From positions 1 through 47,492 of the forward strand of contig JAKQYF010000011.1 in NCBI GenBank assembly GCA_023356535.1: DNA of 47,492 bases, written 5' to 3'. Below, one piece after another: positions 37,341 through 46,889 of this stretch (position 1 is the stretch's first letter; each line of letters begins with the position of its first letter). Below the pieces are notes generated by a model. The model saw nothing but the letters and a program-made list of their open reading frames with translations. It did no database searches and was not told the origin of the DNA. Both the position numbers and the translations under genes were made by a program. The DNA is from Trichodesmium sp. MAG_R03. GTDB taxonomy: Bacteria; Cyanobacteriota; Cyanobacteriia; Cyanobacteriales; Microcoleaceae.

Positions 37341-37377
37341 GCAATAAACCCGACTTATTCTTTGGGTGTGTAAGGCC
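37341..37377 (-). repeat. Inverted copy of the 23404 dispersed repeat
   Basis: Read on the minus strand it runs GGCCTTACACACCCAAAG and ends in GGGTTTATTGC, matching 23404-23440 with few changes. Confidence 0.5.
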
Positions 37378-37457
37378 CTAAATAGATCAGTTTGGATTTG
37401 CATAACCTAGATATAAATTATAAATATTTGCCCCCTTTCACTACTTCCGTTCCTATT

Positions 37458-37594
37458 TATAGCAATCCTATTTTATTCATGGCAAAATCTTACTGCTTTT
37501 TAGGCAATAAGCAACAGGGAACAGTCAACAGTTAAGAGTTTTAACTTTTTTATTTACTTATTGAAGTGTCGCAACCTATGGGCGGATTGCTATA
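37458..37594 (+). mobile_element. 137-bp MITE with IS630-type ends
   Basis: It starts TATAGCAATCC and ends GGATTGCTATA, with an internal GTCGCAACCTATGGGCGGAT before the right end. The right end matches the IS630 copy at 41136-42256, and about 40 bases of the left end (ATGGCAAAATCTTACTG) are also alike. It contains no gene and probably depends on that transposase. Confidence 0.75.
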
Positions 37595-37769
37595 TACCAA
37601 ATACGGTTATCAAAAGTACTTTTTTTTAATTAATCTCTAACCCTTCCCTTCTGCTTTATCTTCATAATAAGGCACCTGTCTAAACCGAACTTAGTATTAC
37701 CTATTCTCTAACTACAAAAAATCATCCCTGCACTTCAGTAACGACATCAATTTTTCAAATTAAAACATT

Positions 37770-38387
37770 TTAATTTTCTACTCCTTCCAAAATACCCACT
37801 AAAACTTCACCTAAATCTTTGAGATCGTCTGGCATTTTAAATAAATTAATATCTTGTGTAATTTGTTTTTCAGTTTGATTTAACTTACCAAAACGCCACA
37901 CATCTCCCATTGTTACTGCGCCATATAAAATATTATTTTCTGCAACTTCAGCCAATGCAATTAACTCTACAGCTAGCTGAGTAAAACCTCTAGTTAAATC
38001 GTCATTTTTCGCTTCAATAACTAACAAATCATTTGTAGAACGTAATAAATAATCCAAACTACCTTTTAACCAATCATTAACTTTCAAAGGATATTCAATT
38101 CTTAACTGACAATGACAACAATGAACAATTTCCAATAAAATTGGGGAGACTAAAATTTCTCGTCTAGCAGTTTCATTACTTAAATTAACAAAAGGTAAAA
38201 TATCCTCTAGTTTATTCTGTATCTCCGATAAACCTTCTAATGTTTTTCTTGTCTTTGGTAAAGATAAACGAGATTTAACTAATGAGTAACTTAACTCTGC
38301 GAGAATTTCATCAGCTTCATAAGGTAACTCAAAATAAGACCGAAAAGTATAAGATTGACCCTCCTGTAATATCTTTATTTTAGACAT
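37770..38387 (-). CDS. PD-(D/E)XK nuclease-like protein
   Basis: The 205-residue protein shows a restriction-type core: D112 (KGSLDYLL), E125-A-K127 (LLVIEAKN) and Q137 in FTQLAVELIAL. This D...ExK...Q arrangement defines the PD-(D/E)XK fold, whose members cut DNA. Start ATG 38387 has GGAG seven bases before it. A short HCCHC (89-93) might bind metal. The gene has its own context, opposite to the neighbours and bounded by repeats, so it may be a passenger. Similar small orphan nucleases are frequent in cyanobacteria. It could equally be an effector of the surrounding system, but nothing in the sequence shows that. Confidence 0.75.
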   Translation of the reverse strand: MSKIKILQEGQSYTFRSYFELPYEADEILAELSYSLVKSRLSLPKTRKTLEGLSEIQNKLEDILPFVNLSNETARREILVSPILLEIVHCCHCQLRIEYPLKVNDWLKGSLDYLLRSTNDLLVIEAKNDDLTRGFTQLAVELIALAEVAENNILYGAVTMGDVWRFGKLNQTEKQITQDINLFKMPDDLKDLGEVLVGILEGVEN

Positions 38388-38614
38388 CGCAAAACTCCAT
38401 TAATATTACTTCTTATATGATGGTTCTGAAAAACTTAAATTCCCACCTTGAATTTTGCTGAAAATTTGTCATTTCTAGTAATTTCAGGATTTACGCACCC
38501 ATACAAGAAATCTGCTTACCCTAATTATGATTTTTTTCTCAGGACTTACCCATAACTACCATGTACAGTAGGAATTATAGAACTCGAATATTGGGCGTGG
38601 ACATAGCTAAATCA

Positions 38615-38700
38615 GGACTTACGCAACTGCACTAGTGGTAGTGGCAATTTTGGGGAAATGACAAATTTATACTCCATATATAGCGGCACTGCGTAAGTCC
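38615..38700 (+). mobile_element. 86-bp palindromic MITE-like element, copy C
   Basis: Its ends, GGACTTACGC (38615-38624) and GCGTAAGTCC (38691-38700), are the same as in the copies at 1839 and 3940, in the orientation of the 1839 copy. The interior is similar but diverged (TAGTGGCAATTTTGGGGAAA, CCATATATAGCGGCAC). Confidence 0.75.
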
Positions 38701-38863
38701 TGTAAATGCTAAAACTCACTCAGGGGTAACTTCTGATACCATTTCTTTGTAACAATGCGCTTAATAATTCTTAGCTAGACCTGAATGTTACTGGTAGCTG
38801 TTATCTATTATTAAGCGCAACTTCATGGAGAAATGGTATGACTTCTGACAAGTTGTTGATCTA

Positions 38864-39002
38864 TATAGCAATCTTATGAGTGTTCGTGGCAAAAATCCTA
38901 CTGCTTTTTAGGGAATGGGAAACAGGGAACAGAGAATAGGTAAGAGTTTTAAAAGTTTTATTTACTTATTGAAGTGTCGCAACCTATGCGCGGACTGCTA
39001 TA
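38864..39002 (+). mobile_element. 139-bp MITE with IS630-type ends
   Basis: It is a close relative of 37458-37594, with TATAGCAATC at one end and GGACTGCTATA at the other, and TTGAAGTGTCGCAACCTATG before the right end. The spacing and interior (CTACTGCTTTTTAGG) agree. No coding capacity. Confidence 0.75.
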
Positions 39003-39247
39003 GTTTCATATTTTGTATAACTCCTGTTTCTATCACAAAATTTCCTCGATCAACACGGTTTCTCCGTAAGTTCAAAATTTCTCAAAAATTTCTATCCCCA
39101 CTTTGCATTTTTTCTTAAATTCTACCTGATATAAAAATATATAGCACTACCCACTTAGGCTAGGACACTCCGAAAGCCTAAAACTTAGTCAGAGATAACC
39201 TTTGACTTTTGACTTCCATCCTTAGGAGACCAGGGAGTCGCGTAGTA

Positions 39248-39276
39248 TTGCACAAAGGAACAAACCGTTCTAAATA
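39248..39276 (+). promoter_or_regulatory. Putative promoter of the C39-like gene
   Basis: TTGCAC (39248-39253) and TAAATA (39271-39276) are 17 bases apart. AGAGG stands about nine bases before ATG 39297. Confidence 0.35.
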
Positions 39277-39296
39277 TTATAGTTAAGAGGTGTACT

Positions 39297-40349
39297 ATGG
39301 TATTGAATGACCTTTTTTCAAGAATTTCTGAAGACTGGTTTCAAGGAGATAACGATCCAGATAACCCAGTTCAAGATGATTTTGGTAATAATCTACCAAA
39401 CAGTAGCAGTAATTTCACTGAGTTAACCTCACAGGATAAATATTTTGGTGGAGATGCACATGGAGATGATTATGGTTATACAGTACCTGATACTACAGAG
39501 TCCTTTTCTGACCTACCATCACACGAAACATTCTTTCAAGGAGATAACTCTGATGATAGTAATGGCTACGATCCTCCAGATAATACCCAAAACTTTTCTG
39601 AATCTAATGTTAACGATACAGACAATAGCAGAACTGACGATCCCTGGGAAGACGATAATGATCAAAAATTCTTTCAACAAAAGAACTCTGATGATACCAA
39701 TGCAGACAACAGTATAGCTAATAATGACTCTTGGGAAAGCGATCGTCAAGACTATTACATCCCAGAAAATAATTGGTGTCCAGAAGACTTTGATGGATGG
39801 GGTAACCCTATTCAAGATGCTAATTGTTGGGAAGAACAAGATAGTGGAACATCTTGCGCTGTAGTTGCTCAAATTGCTATTTATGAATCTATGACAGGAA
39901 TGGAAATTTCTGAGAGTAAAGCTTGTGAAATAGCTGAAGCAAACGGTTGGTACGATCCTCAAATGGGTACAACAGGTGAGGATATTGGGAAATTATTAGA
40001 AGGTTTTGGCATTCCGACAAAACAATCTTACGATGCAACTTTAGTCGATATTGCAGAAGCTTTAGAAAAAGGAGATAAGGTAATAGTAGGACTAGATGCT
40101 AATGAAATTTGGTATCCCTATCGAGACAGTACAACAGGTCATCCCATCGAACAAACAAATGTAGGTCATGCTGTTTGGGTTACAGGAATAGATCCTCAAC
40201 CCGATGGCAGTATCAAAATTATTCTTAATGATAGTGGTACCCCTAATGGCAAAATGAAAGCTATAGATGCAGAAGATTTTCTTAATGCTTGGGAGGATTT
40301 TAGCAATTTATTAGTAGTAGCTGATACACCTGCCAAAAGACTCTGGTAA
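39297..40349 (+). CDS. C39-like cysteine peptidase with an acidic repeat leader
   Basis: The 350-residue product splits in two. Residues 11-150 are highly acidic and repetitive. Units of about 30-35 residues begin WFQGDND, KYFGGDA and FFQGDNS, followed by a degenerate KFFQQKN, and carry FTEL/FSDL motifs. The folded C-terminal part looks like a papain-type C39 domain: Q181 and C187 in EEQDSGTSCAVVAQ, H291 in VGHAVWVTGI, and N311-D312 in IILNDSG. C39 peptidases usually cut double-glycine leaders from peptides during export. Here no ABC transporter is fused or adjacent, so a free peptidase, toxin or effector role is likelier. No signal peptide is seen. The next gene, 73 bases on, is a COP23 lipoprotein. 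Confidence 0.75.
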   Translation: MVLNDLFSRISEDWFQGDNDPDNPVQDDFGNNLPNSSSNFTELTSQDKYFGGDAHGDDYGYTVPDTTESFSDLPSHETFFQGDNSDDSNGYDPPDNTQNFSESNVNDTDNSRTDDPWEDDNDQKFFQQKNSDDTNADNSIANNDSWESDRQDYYIPENNWCPEDFDGWGNPIQDANCWEEQDSGTSCAVVAQIAIYESMTGMEISESKACEIAEANGWYDPQMGTTGEDIGKLLEGFGIPTKQSYDATLVDIAEALEKGDKVIVGLDANEIWYPYRDSTTGHPIEQTNVGHAVWVTGIDPQPDGSIKIILNDSGTPNGKMKAIDAEDFLNAWEDFSNLLVVADTPAKRLW

Positions 40350-40422
40350 AAATTAATTTTTGGCAACATTTATCAGAAAAATTAACCCAATACTACTTGA
40401 GAAGAATAGAAATATTTAGTGT

Positions 40423-40941
40423 ATGAAAATGAAACATTTAATATTAGCTCTATTAGCACTTACAACATTCAGTTGTTACTCAACTACTGCTAATAGTTCA
40501 AATCAAATTGCTCAATCTAATGTTTTATCTCAAAATCGTTTTTTCTGTGAGCAAGACTTCAAAGGAACCCCTACTACTTATGTGCAAACAGAAAGAGGAA
40601 GAATTGCTATTATTAAGTGGGTCTCTAAGTTTTTTACAGTTTCAGGTTACGACTCACAAACCCGTTGTCAGCTAGTTTCTCCTCAATTTCAGCAACTCTA
40701 TAATAGGGGACAACTTAACTATCTTAGTGCAGGGAAAAAAAATGGTCAATATATTATCTGTGCTTTAAACAAACTAGGCGGAGAGTGCGACCAATTATTT
40801 ACTCTTAAACCCAAAGAAAATCCTGCTGATATTTTAACTCATTTAAGAAAATTAGCAAGTGGAGAAACAAAAACACCTTATTTTGGTAGTTCTGCTGTTG
40901 ATTTTAATAATTTCTTAGAAAATGCCCCTGTCGAACCTTAG
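40423..40941 (+). CDS. COP23-domain exported protein, possible lipoprotein
   Basis: A 172-residue protein. MKMKHLILALLALTTFSC is a signal sequence ending at C18. The T-F-S-C box is close to, but not ideal for, a lipobox. The rest is a complete COP23-type domain: FFCEQDFKGTPTTYV, IIKWVS, SRFQ-like TRCQLVSPQFQQLY, LNYLSAGKKNGQYIICA, LGGECDQLFTLKP and a C-terminal helix. It is the intact relative of the frameshifted gene at 27193. COP23 proteins are known as membrane or extracytoplasmic proteins of cyanobacteria, and the name comes from a circadian oscillating protein. Role in the present system unknown; an envelope sensor or lipoprotein partner of the exported protease is conceivable. Confidence 0.85.
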   Translation: MKMKHLILALLALTTFSCYSTTANSSNQIAQSNVLSQNRFFCEQDFKGTPTTYVQTERGRIAIIKWVSKFFTVSGYDSQTRCQLVSPQFQQLYNRGQLNYLSAGKKNGQYIICALNKLGGECDQLFTLKPKENPADILTHLRKLASGETKTPYFGSSAVDFNNFLENAPVEP

Positions 40942-41135
40942 ATTTTTTCTTCAATTGTTATTGGTTAGTTAACCACTTTTTTAGGAGAATATACTAAATC
41001 AAAAGAAGTCTGGTTGATTAGGAAAATACATAAAAATTATCTTTATAAATCCAATCAATCATACTTCCGAACATAATTTTTTTGTCTAGAGAAAGCAGTC
41101 TTAATCTGTCAAGTTTAAAACAATAGGTTGAGATA

Positions 41136-42256
41136 TATAGCAATCCTCTGGGTGGTTGTGGCAAAATTCCATACTGAAAAAGTTTTGGAAAATCAAACAT
41201 TTGACCATCTGCAAAAAAATTAAATAGCCACTTAACTATTTTAAAAGAACTACAAAGATGATAAAATGCAATCATAAAATTTTTCGTTTGTAACCAAATA
41301 TCTTCTACAGGGTTTTTTCTGGGGCATTCGGAGCAAATTTTAGACAATTTAGCAATCATTTTTCTTCGGGTTTTTCTTGATTAATTAACATCAAATATTC
41401 TCTAAAATCTTGAGGGTTATGATAACTTGCACCTTCCCAAAATATTGCTAATCTTTTTCCCGGTCTTTGCTCTTTTAAATATTTAACAAATTCCATAGTA
41501 TTTTCAGTATTTCTACTTCTTTAATTCTTGCACAATGAATTCCTTAGTTTGATAATAATAGGCTCCATAATAAGTTTGTCTTTCTCTTTCATTTTTAAGA
41601 GGAATTTCTCTTCGTTTATCTTTTCTTACCCAAGTATAACTTAGGAGATAGCCCCATAATAAATAACATTCATAAATCATAAACAACGCAAGCTTTTCAG
41701 CTTATATTAATGATTTTCTATTTGACCCATAATTCCTGTATTTCTTTTTTTTTGCTTTCACTAATTCATCATTTTTAGCTGGATTTATATGAGTGAGTTT
41801 TTTTCCAAGTTATTCCCGCTTATTTGAGTAAGTTATAATAACTTTGTAATCTATCAAAAACTACATCATATTGCTTCTTTAAATATTTTTCAGATCTGAT
41901 ATTTCAGGTAAATTTGTGCCCTCATCCACTCAATTATTTGCTCTTTTTAGACAGCTTTTAAGTAACCTTATCTCCCCTTATATTGAAGCTTCAAACTTGC
42001 TACACCATGAAACATTGCTTGATTTTTACATTCACTAATAAAACTGCTGAGTTACATTTAATAATTCTTTAATTTCACGGTAGGATTTTCCCGAAAAAAT
42101 CATTTTGACATGCCTTGGCTCTTTTTATTTCTTTTGACTATGCATGTTTTATTTATAAAATCGTCTAGTTCATCTAAAATATTCATTTTTGTCTAGGGAA
42201 GTGGATGTGTTATTATTATTATTATATCTGTTGCTACCTATGCGCGGATTGCTATA
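41136..42256 (-). mobile_element. Decayed IS630-family insertion sequence
   Basis: The element is 1121 bp long, with TATAGCAATCC at the left end and GGATTGCTATA at the right. On the minus strand the last quarter of an IS630 transposase is open (ORF 41018-41359, reading past the element's end): CSECPRKNPVEDIWLQTKNF holds the third acidic catalytic residue. Further upstream, broken pieces such as RREIPLKNERERQTYYGA, GKKISNILG and LQSYYNLLK occur in shifting frames to about 42.1 kb. Several stops and frame changes show it is dead. It sits between the COP23 lipoprotein and a GTPase gene. TA-flanked ends fit the family's target choice. Confidence 0.78.
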
Positions 42257-42451
42257 TGCCTCGTTCAGAGAAAAAACCCTTCTAAATTCTAAATTCTCAA
42301 TTTTAGCTTACTAATACGCATTTTAAATCAGTATTAGCTTAGGGGTATAGGGCAATATGTCCGCACTAGAGAGGCTTGAACGTTAATATTGATACTTCAT
42401 ATACTTGGAGCTGTATTTACCAGAATTCAATAAGATTTAGAAACAATAAAA

Positions 42452-44854
42452 ATGGAAATTAATCATCAATTACTTCAACAAATATCTGCTAAACCGGTAA
42501 AGAAACAAACAGGTGTTGGTGCTTTACCCCGCAGTATTCATAAAACACCAGGAGTTAGAGAATGGGTAACAATACAATCTTTTGCTTTACCTCCTGTACC
42601 TTTTAAACATCATCAAGAATGGAGAATTATTTCATTATTAATTACCCCAAAAAAAATCTATAATCAACAACAAGAGTGGTTTGCTCCTTGGGGAGCGATA
42701 GAATGGTCTTTTCCTCAGAAAAGTGTTATTCAAAAAATGAATTTTCGAGATTTACCCCAAAGTTCGCCAATCACTTCTTTAAGAGAAAGAAGTTTCATAT
42801 CTGTTCATCCTGCTGATGGTAAAAATTATCCAGAATTAGACTCATATACTAAACGGGAAAACCACCTTTTTCAAGGTCTTGATAAATTGCTAAAATTACC
42901 ACCATCCAAATATATAGATCTAGCTCCTCTTAATCCTGATTATGCAGCGATTTTACCCAGAGAAATTTATCCTTATTATTGGGCTTTAATTCCCGAAAGT
43001 GAAACTTGGTTACATTATGATAGTTCAGTTTTTAAACAAAATCATGAAAATTATGTTCAAGTAGAGCAACCCTCTAATATAGAAAATCAACAAACTCAAT
43101 CATCACAAGATAGTCAAAAAGTCATAGATGTAACTAATTATTTAATTTCTTGGCTACATCAAACTTTTGCCTTAGCAAAATCTGCTCAAATTGATCATCT
43201 AATTTTAGAATTGAAGAATATAGAAAAATGTTTATTTTTAGATAGTTTTAGTTTAGTTATTGTGGGAGAGGTAAATCGTGGCAAAAGCAAATTAATTAAT
43301 CAAATTCTAAATCGCAACCTTGTTCCTGAAGGAATATTACCTACCACAGCTACTTTAACTTCAATTACTGCCGCTCCGACAGAAAAAATGATAGTTTCTT
43401 ATGCTAAAAATCAACAAGAGCGACCTTTACAAGAATCTTCATGGAATGATTTATTAGCAACAGATAAAGCAGGAACAGATCGAGAAAAATTTGTAGGGGT
43501 TAAATTAACTGTTAATGATGCTTGGTTAAAAAAGTTAGAACTTGAATTAATTGATACTCCTGGAACACAAGATTTATGTAATCGTCGTGCAGAGTTAGTC
43601 TTCGATGTTTTAAGCAATTCAGATGCAGCAATTTTCGTAATTCACGGTAATTTTCCTTTAAGTCTTACTGAAAAAAATTTCCTTAAATATGAGGTACTAA
43701 AACGTCATATCCCTAATATTTTAGTAGTAGTTTCTCACTTGGATAAAATATCAGTAGAAGAAAGAATCAGAGTTATTAATCATATCAAAAAACAATTGAG
43801 TGAAATTTCCAGCAATATTCCTGTATTGTCTTTACATCCAATTGATGATTATACTACTGATGAAGAAGTAATTAATCAGGTCAGAAAATTTATTCAAGAA
43901 ATGACTAACAAAAAAGAGCGTAGAATTTATAAAAGTCAAAAAATAGCAGGTCAAATCACAGAATATCTTGCTAATTTAATTGATACAGGTGAACAGGCGA
44001 TCGCTACCGGTAAAATGGATTCAACTGAAAAAGAAGCAGCAGTTAAAAAAGCTCGTTTAGAAGTTGAAAAGAATGAAGAAAATTGGCAGAAAATCCGTCG
44101 TAAATTACACCAAAGATATCAACAAAAAGTCAAAGATTTACAAGAGAAAATATTTAGGGATAAAAGCCAGTTATTAGAAACACTTATCTTTGAGGTTGAG
44201 CGAAACTCAAATCCTAAATATTGGTGGCAAAAAGAATTGCCATTTCGTTTAAAACGTGAATTACTCAGCTTAAGTCGTAAATTAGAAGATTATATAATTA
44301 GAGCTATAGCTTCTGATTTTGATTGGTTAGACAAGGAGGTTTCTCAAACCTTTTCCATCAAAGTATCTAAAATTAGTTCATCTGATCAACAAAATTATTC
44401 CTCAAGAAATATTCATCCTAATCTCAGCGTTCTAGAACTTTCCAATCTACAAAAAGACCGTTTATTTAGTCGTTTAGGAATGGGAGGAATAACAATATGT
44501 TCCAACATTCTTGGTGGTCCTATTGGAATGCTAGCTAGTATAGGAGCAACAATTGTCAGCGAACAAATTATTCATCAAAAAATCAACGAACAAAAACAGA
44601 TTATTAAAATTAATTTAGAACCAACTATTAATCGAGTTTTTGAACAATATTATCAAGCTGCTTCTAAACGCCTCTACCATCTATATGAGCAATTAATTGC
44701 AGAAATAAAGCAGAAACAAATCCTGTGGTTATCATCCCGCAATACAGCCATTGAACAGATGAACTTTGTGAGTTCTGCCGAACAACATTGGGAACCTATT
44801 ATCAAACAAGCATCAAAGTTAAAAATAGAAATATTGGATATTATATCTGCATAA
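42452..44854 (+). CDS. Dynamin-like GTPase with a long unique N-terminal domain
   Basis: The 800-residue protein has about 225 residues of a unique N-terminal domain (REWVTIQSFALPPVPF, FAPWGAIEWSFPQ, YYWALIPESETWLHYD). This is followed by a GTPase with G1 G272-EVNRGK-S, G3 D368-TPG371 and a G4 position reading SHLD (428-431), not NKxD. Long helices follow (EKEAAVKKARLEVEKNEENW), then a hydrophobic, glycine-rich segment near 675-705 (GMGGITICSNILGGPIGMLA) like the membrane-insertion paddle of bacterial dynamins. No ribosome-binding site is obvious. Two more dynamin-like genes follow at once, so they may form hetero-oligomers, as paired bacterial dynamins do (inference). Confidence 0.88.
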   Translation: MEINHQLLQQISAKPVKKQTGVGALPRSIHKTPGVREWVTIQSFALPPVPFKHHQEWRIISLLITPKKIYNQQQEWFAPWGAIEWSFPQKSVIQKMNFRDLPQSSPITSLRERSFISVHPADGKNYPELDSYTKRENHLFQGLDKLLKLPPSKYIDLAPLNPDYAAILPREIYPYYWALIPESETWLHYDSSVFKQNHENYVQVEQPSNIENQQTQSSQDSQKVIDVTNYLISWLHQTFALAKSAQIDHLILELKNIEKCLFLDSFSLVIVGEVNRGKSKLINQILNRNLVPEGILPTTATLTSITAAPTEKMIVSYAKNQQERPLQESSWNDLLATDKAGTDREKFVGVKLTVNDAWLKKLELELIDTPGTQDLCNRRAELVFDVLSNSDAAIFVIHGNFPLSLTEKNFLKYEVLKRHIPNILVVVSHLDKISVEERIRVINHIKKQLSEISSNIPVLSLHPIDDYTTDEEVINQVRKFIQEMTNKKERRIYKSQKIAGQITEYLANLIDTGEQAIATGKMDSTEKEAAVKKARLEVEKNEENWQKIRRKLHQRYQQKVKDLQEKIFRDKSQLLETLIFEVERNSNPKYWWQKELPFRLKRELLSLSRKLEDYIIRAIASDFDWLDKEVSQTFSIKVSKISSSDQQNYSSRNIHPNLSVLELSNLQKDRLFSRLGMGGITICSNILGGPIGMLASIGATIVSEQIIHQKINEQKQIIKINLEPTINRVFEQYYQAASKRLYHLYEQLIAEIKQKQILWLSSRNTAIEQMNFVSSAEQHWEPIIKQASKLKIEILDIISA

Positions 44855-44915
44855 TTGCATTAATTGATTTTGATAACTATTGATAGATCACGATTTTAAT
44901 GAGGTAAAAATAATT

Positions 44916-46889
44916 ATGTATCCAGTCTATATTGACTATAAAAAAACAACATTTAATTTGCTTGATATTATTAAATTATTACAACAGTTATCTCAACTAC
45001 TTAATCTAAATCATTTAATATTTATTATGGAAAACGCTGAAAAACGTCTTCAAGATAATAAATTTTCTATTGCTGTTGTCGGTGAATTTAATCGGGGGAA
45101 AAGTACTTTAATTAATGCTTTATGTGGAGAAGAAATTTTACCTTCAGATATTTTGCCTTGTTCGGCAACTCTAAATCGTATAAGTTACGGAGACAAACCA
45201 AGTGCTACAATTAATTTCCGAGATGGCAGTCAAACAGAAATAGAGTTTCATAAATTAGCTAATTTTGTTACTAAAAAAAATAAAGAGTCAGAAGCTGTAG
45301 CAGCAACAGTAAAAGAAGCAATAGTCTATTATCCTATCTCTTATTTTAAAAATAATAATATTGAAATTATTGATACACCGGGATTAAGCGATGATGATAA
45401 TATGACCGCTGTTACTCTATCAGTTCTACAGCAATGTGAATTAGCAATTCTCATAATTTCGGCTCAAATTCCCTTTTCTATTACTGAAGGTAAGATTCTA
45501 GCTAATCAATTATTAGAAAATGGTGTTGGACAAGTTTTATTTGTTGTCAACGAAATTGATAGATTTTATAGATCAGAAGATATAGAAAGGGTAATTAATC
45601 AAATTAAAAATCGCATTGAAGAAACTATTAATGAATGGGCACAAGACCAAATAAACCCTGAATTAGCCCTCAAAAAAATTGGCAGACCAAGAGTTTGGGG
45701 ATTATCAGCACTACAAGCTTTAAAGGCTAAACAAACCCATAACATGGTTCTATTAAATCAAAGTCAATTTATTAATTTTGAACAGGACTTGAAGACTATT
45801 TTATCTAAAAAAAGAAGTTTAATAAGGTTACAAGTAACTGTTAATCAAATCATTAAAGCTGTGACTGAAATTATCGAAACTCTTAGTATTCAAAGAGAAT
45901 TACTAGATCGACAACAATTACGATTACAAGAAATGAATATAATTATTGATTCTGAACTATCCAGAATTCGTAAAAAGAAAGGAGAAGTTATTCAATTCAT
46001 AGACGATACAATTTCGACAGCTAAAAAACAGGCTCAGGCATTAACCTATAGACTCCAACAAGACCTAAAAGAAGCAGCAGAAATAATCATTGATAATACA
46101 ACAGTAACTCCCAAGGAAATAAAAAATGATAATTTTTTACCAAATTTATCTAATCAAATATCTACTTCTTTGAATGAGGCTAGTAATAAGCTAACTCAAA
46201 AGATAGAAAATGAGATTGTACAAGTACAAGAATTATTCGTAGCTCAAATTTTAAGTTTTACTCAATTAATTAAAAATATGCCTGACAATATATATCATAA
46301 ATTAGAACAACTAGAAATTAATATTGCCTTGACTGATGAAGTAATTCAGCAAATTAAAACAGTCAATCAACTTTGTAATAACTTAACTGTTAATCATAAT
46401 AATAAATTATCTCTGATATCTTTTAACTCAGATAGTTTTATGATTCAAAATAATCCTAGTGGTCTAGGAACTGGTATAGGCGCTGGTGTTGGACTTTTCT
46501 TATTCGGACCAATTGGCGCAGGAATTGGTGCTAGTATTGGGGCACATGTTGGCAACAGATCGAGAGCCAATAAATTTAAAGAAAATTTTCAACCATTAGT
46601 TAATATAGCTATTGATGATAAATTGCGAGAGAAAAATATTAATCAGATAGTTGATGATTATATATCTCAAGCTTTGGTAGGAGTATTAAGAAAAGCAAAA
46701 AAAATCATGGAAAGTATCAACTCTCTAATCGAAACTATCCAATCAAACTTAGTTGAACAAATAGCACAACAGGAGACACTTATTCATAATAAAAAACAAA
46801 AAATCACTCAAATGGAACCAAAAACCGAGTATATTTTAAACTATGCTCAAAACTTATCAGAAAAATTAGTTGAAATCAGAATTGCATAA
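44916..46889 (+). CDS. Dynamin-like GTPase with glycine-zipper membrane segment
   Basis: The product has 657 residues from ATG 44916, preceded by GAGGT; an upstream TTG at 44880 is less likely. G1 is G56-EFNRGK-ST, the probable G2 is in SATLNR at 83-88, G3 is D153-TPG156 and G4 is N212-E-I-D215. A long helical region follows with QREDLLDRQ-like heptads. A glycine-zipper pair lies near 520-550 (GLGTGIGAGVGLFLFGPIGA), and a C-terminal coiled coil ends the chain. The order resembles bacterial dynamin-like proteins that tubulate or fuse membranes. The gap to the preceding gene is 61 bases, consistent with one operon. Confidence 0.9.
   Translation: MYPVYIDYKKTTFNLLDIIKLLQQLSQLLNLNHLIFIMENAEKRLQDNKFSIAVVGEFNRGKSTLINALCGEEILPSDILPCSATLNRISYGDKPSATINFRDGSQTEIEFHKLANFVTKKNKESEAVAATVKEAIVYYPISYFKNNNIEIIDTPGLSDDDNMTAVTLSVLQQCELAILIISAQIPFSITEGKILANQLLENGVGQVLFVVNEIDRFYRSEDIERVINQIKNRIEETINEWAQDQINPELALKKIGRPRVWGLSALQALKAKQTHNMVLLNQSQFINFEQDLKTILSKKRSLIRLQVTVNQIIKAVTEIIETLSIQRELLDRQQLRLQEMNIIIDSELSRIRKKKGEVIQFIDDTISTAKKQAQALTYRLQQDLKEAAEIIIDNTTVTPKEIKNDNFLPNLSNQISTSLNEASNKLTQKIENEIVQVQELFVAQILSFTQLIKNMPDNIYHKLEQLEINIALTDEVIQQIKTVNQLCNNLTVNHNNKLSLISFNSDSFMIQNNPSGLGTGIGAGVGLFLFGPIGAGIGASIGAHVGNRSRANKFKENFQPLVNIAIDDKLREKNINQIVDDYISQALVGVLRKAKKIMESINSLIETIQSNLVEQIAQQETLIHNKKQKITQMEPKTEYILNYAQNLSEKLVEIRIA

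Larger units (their letters stand above)
36982..37769. other. Gene-free stretch with repeats
   Basis: No gene is visible in 788 bases. It carries a TTGCATAACC-bounded near-palindrome (about 37285-37408) which contains the inverted copy of the 23404 repeat, and the 137-bp IS630-related element at 37458-37594. Confidence 0.55.
38388..39296. other. Repeat-rich gene-free stretch
   Basis: Nothing codes convincingly in 909 bases. It holds the 86-bp element at 38615-38700 and the 139-bp element at 38864-39002, plus partial termini (GGATTTACGCACCC near 38489, GGACTTACCCATA near 38536). A promoter for the C39-like gene lies at its right end. Confidence 0.6.

Noticed and set aside
38915..39118. 67-residue plus-strand frame
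   Set aside because: It begins inside the 139-bp mobile element and runs into non-coding sequence; no protein character is seen.
39445..39962. Alternative frames within the acidic repeat leader
   Set aside because: They are shadows of the repeat-rich coding sequence of the C39-like gene.
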